Shown here in pieces: positions 62,265 through 64,000 of a stretch of DNA of 64,000 bases. The translations under genes were made by a program, and so were the position numbers. The first letter of the stretch is position 1; each line of letters begins with the position of its first letter. Source of the stretch: Glaesserella parasuis (GTDB lineage: Bacteria > Pseudomonadota > Gammaproteobacteria > Enterobacterales > Pasteurellaceae); NCBI RefSeq assembly GCF_002015085.1, contig NZ_MUXW01000017.1, forward strand, positions 1 to 64,000, written 5' to 3'. The notes under the pieces are model-generated. The model saw nothing but the letters and a program-made list of their open reading frames with translations, searched no databases and was not told the origin of the DNA.

Positions 62265-64000
62265 TTAGAAACTAAGATCTAAGCCTAAGATAAAATTTCT
62301 GCCTATTTGTGGTACATAGGGGTGATAAGAGTTGTGAATGTAAACGGCTTGATTTAACAAGTTATTTCCCGTCAAACTAACGGTATATTCCACACCTTTT
62401 ATTTGTCTGCGGTAATTTAAACTCGCATTGAGTAATTGATAGCCTTTTGTTGAACTTTCTAATTTGGAGACTTTATTTTGTGTAAAGACTTTCATCCATT
62501 CAACTGAACCTGAGAGGTAGTCTGTCAATTGTGCGTTAAATCTTGCCCCTAAACGTATAGGCGGTAGACGTGGCGAAACACGATCTGCCTGTTTAATCAT
62601 CTCTTTGCCTAAGTAAGGACGATAGTATTGCTCTTCTGGTTCATCATATTCAGGATCGTAATCAGGATTAAGAATTGGCTCTCCATAGACATCATTTAAT
62701 CCTTTTATGTCGGGTAGCTGTTTTAATTTTCCTTTTACCATATCGCCAAATACACTGAATTGATAATCAGGCGTAAAACGGTAGTTAATAATGCCTTCAA
62801 GTCCATAAAATGTGGCTTTAGCTTGATTATAACGGCGCATAAAGAGGTTATTAGAGCGATATAATGTTTCATTGTAGATATAATTATCAAAATTATTGTA
62901 ATAGGTTGATAATTTGTAATCTAATTTTTCTGTATGGTAGCCCAAACCTAATTCAAAATTATTGGAAATCTCTTTTTTTAGATCTTTGTTTCCATATTCA
63001 AACGAGTTTGTTGCCAAATGTTGTCCGTGGTAATAAAGCTCCATCGGAGTTGGTAAACGTTCATTATGGGAAGCTGTAAACGAGAGCTGATAGTCTGGGT
63101 GGAAAAACCAATTAAATGCCCCAGTATAGGAGATGGCTTTTTCATCATAATCAGATAAATCAGGATCAACCTGTTTACCATAAGTCCTCTCATTGAATTT
63201 TTGTTGTTTTTGAATCTTAGCTAAATCATAGTCAATATGAATATTCTGCTTTTCAGTTCGCAATCCTAATTCAATCGCAAAGTTATCCCAAGCGTATTGT
63301 TCCAAAGCAAATAAGCTAATTTGCTTGTTGCGATTATCCACTAAAGGCCATTGAACTTCACGGTTGTTTGGTGTATTAGCGCTGCTTTGCAGGGTTTGAT
63401 ACTGTACGCCAAACATTCCAGTTAAGCCACCAATTGGCGTATGAAAAAACTCCAAGCGGGCATTTTTGCCTTGATTTTTGAAAATATTGACGGGTTTACC
63501 AAAATCTTTGCTCTTATCTACTCGGTTTGGGTTGATTGTATCGCCTGATTTTCCTGCGTCTTTTTCATCGTGATAGTAATCTGTTTGAGCATAACTTAGC
63601 TGAATTTTATCCAACATCGGCAAAGGTTGTTTAATCTCTCCCTTTATATCAATTCGTTTAGAGTGTAAATCTACCCAAGGTCCAATATGGGTATGATCGT
63701 GGTCGTGTCCATAAGGGTGATCGTGGCTATGGCTTGGATCGAGATCGTAGTCTGTACCACAATGAAAGTGAGGATTTTCTGTGACCATTTCATCACTCAT
63801 TAAATGGGGATAAAGATTGGTATAAGAATGCTTTCCTTGCAATCTCATATCGTAAATATGGGCAATACAAGTATCAAATTTATGATTATGCCCAGGTAAT
63901 CCATATCTGTCTTTACGCTGATTATAAGACGCTCCGAGATAACCTTTTTCACCAATAAAAGATAAACCAATAGTTCCTACTTTTGATTGATGATAAGTAT
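62265..64000 (-). CDS. ZnuD-like TonB-dependent outer membrane receptor, 5' end outside window
   Basis: 578 codons are present; the frame stays open to the window edge, so the signal peptide, TonB box and most of the plug are missing. The barrel ends GRNFILGLDLSF with terminal Phe. Near the edge it reads YNQRKDRYGLPGHNHKFDTC, then HFHCGTDYDLDPSHSHDHPY and GHDHDHTHIGPWVDL, an extracellular His/Asp-rich loop. GLPGH followed by His-rich loops is the pattern of the zinc receptor ZnuD of Neisseria and its Pasteurellaceae relatives. Zinc uptake is thus the best guess. Regulation by Zur cannot be judged because the promoter is not included. Confidence 0.82.
   Translation of the reverse strand, partial: TYHQSKVGTIGLSFIGEKGYLGASYNQRKDRYGLPGHNHKFDTCIAHIYDMRLQGKHSYTNLYPHLMSDEMVTENPHFHCGTDYDLDPSHSHDHPYGHDHDHTHIGPWVDLHSKRIDIKGEIKQPLPMLDKIQLSYAQTDYYHDEKDAGKSGDTINPNRVDKSKDFGKPVNIFKNQGKNARLEFFHTPIGGLTGMFGVQYQTLQSSANTPNNREVQWPLVDNRNKQISLFALEQYAWDNFAIELGLRTEKQNIHIDYDLAKIQKQQKFNERTYGKQVDPDLSDYDEKAISYTGAFNWFFHPDYQLSFTASHNERLPTPMELYYHGQHLATNSFEYGNKDLKKEISNNFELGLGYHTEKLDYKLSTYYNNFDNYIYNETLYRSNNLFMRRYNQAKATFYGLEGIINYRFTPDYQFSVFGDMVKGKLKQLPDIKGLNDVYGEPILNPDYDPEYDEPEEQYYRPYLGKEMIKQADRVSPRLPPIRLGARFNAQLTDYLSGSVEWMKVFTQNKVSKLESSTKGYQLLNASLNYRRQIKGVEYTVSLTGNNLLNQAVYIHNSYHPYVPQIGRNFILGLDLSF

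Overview
The window is a chromosomal segment of a Pasteurellaceae bacterium, most likely Glaesserella (Haemophilus) parasuis or a close relative. Three things suggest this. Copies of the Apl-type DNA uptake core ACAAGCGGT are scattered through it. It carries a cytolethal distending toxin operon (cdtABC) whose gene sizes match those I remember for G. parasuis. It carries a trimeric autotransporter with a collagen-like stalk, the hallmark of the VtaA family of that species. The species call comes from memory of these families, not from a search.

Layout: 1-5 kb vtaA on the minus strand. 5.3-6.2 kb a graveyard with a fieF remnant and phage-like fragments. 6.4-11.2 kb xthA, a YuiF/NhaC-type permease with a histidine leader peptide and attenuator, ttcA, ubiX, yhbP. 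11.3-20.3 kb housekeeping genes on plus (glnE, queF, lrp, ftsK, aroG, tsaB). 20.3-23.3 kb an AT-rich membrane protein gene and cdtABC, inserted downstream of tgt and gyrB (23.4-27.1 kb). 27.3-32.8 kb a hemerythrin/TusA pair, sirB2-like gene, darP, pmbA and a frameshifted LacI-HTH/solute-binding fusion. 33-40.4 kb leuCD, bcr, rsuA, cpxRA, mazG. 40.9-44.1 kb pepP, a type II toxin-antitoxin pair, serC. 44.2-51.5 kb a type I restriction-modification locus (hsdM, hsdS, hsdR) split by a REP-associated tyrosine transposase. 51.6-52.7 kb hisC. 52.9-58.0 kb a short Mu-like element. 58.2-64 kb an ompW remnant, a DinI-family gene with LexA boxes, an RluA-type synthase, a GpmB-like phosphatase, asnS and the 3' part of a ZnuD-like TonB-dependent receptor.

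The most notable systems are four. First, hsdM begins with ten copies of GCACA, which put its ATG out of frame with the body: a phase-variable type I system read here in the OFF state. Second, a 5.2-kb Mu-like island has only a few intact genes (antirepressor-like, Gp27-like, Mor, protease/scaffold, capsid). Its left operon has an elaborate leader: two near-identical operator palindromes, a promoter, a mutually exclusive hairpin pair and a split anti-Shine-Dalgarno, resembling C4 antisense RNA control of phage antirepressors. Third, at least fifteen REP palindromes (GGACACACTGCGTGTGTCC and variants) are spread over 35-48 kb, densest around the tyrosine transposase inside the hsd locus. Fourth, a 16-residue leader peptide with five consecutive histidines precedes the YuiF-like permease.

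Several intergenic repeat families (REP; GGCATAGTAGACAA; two C/G-rich palindromic families) fill most of the gaps. No tRNA, rRNA, CRISPR array or complete insertion sequence other than the REP transposase was seen.
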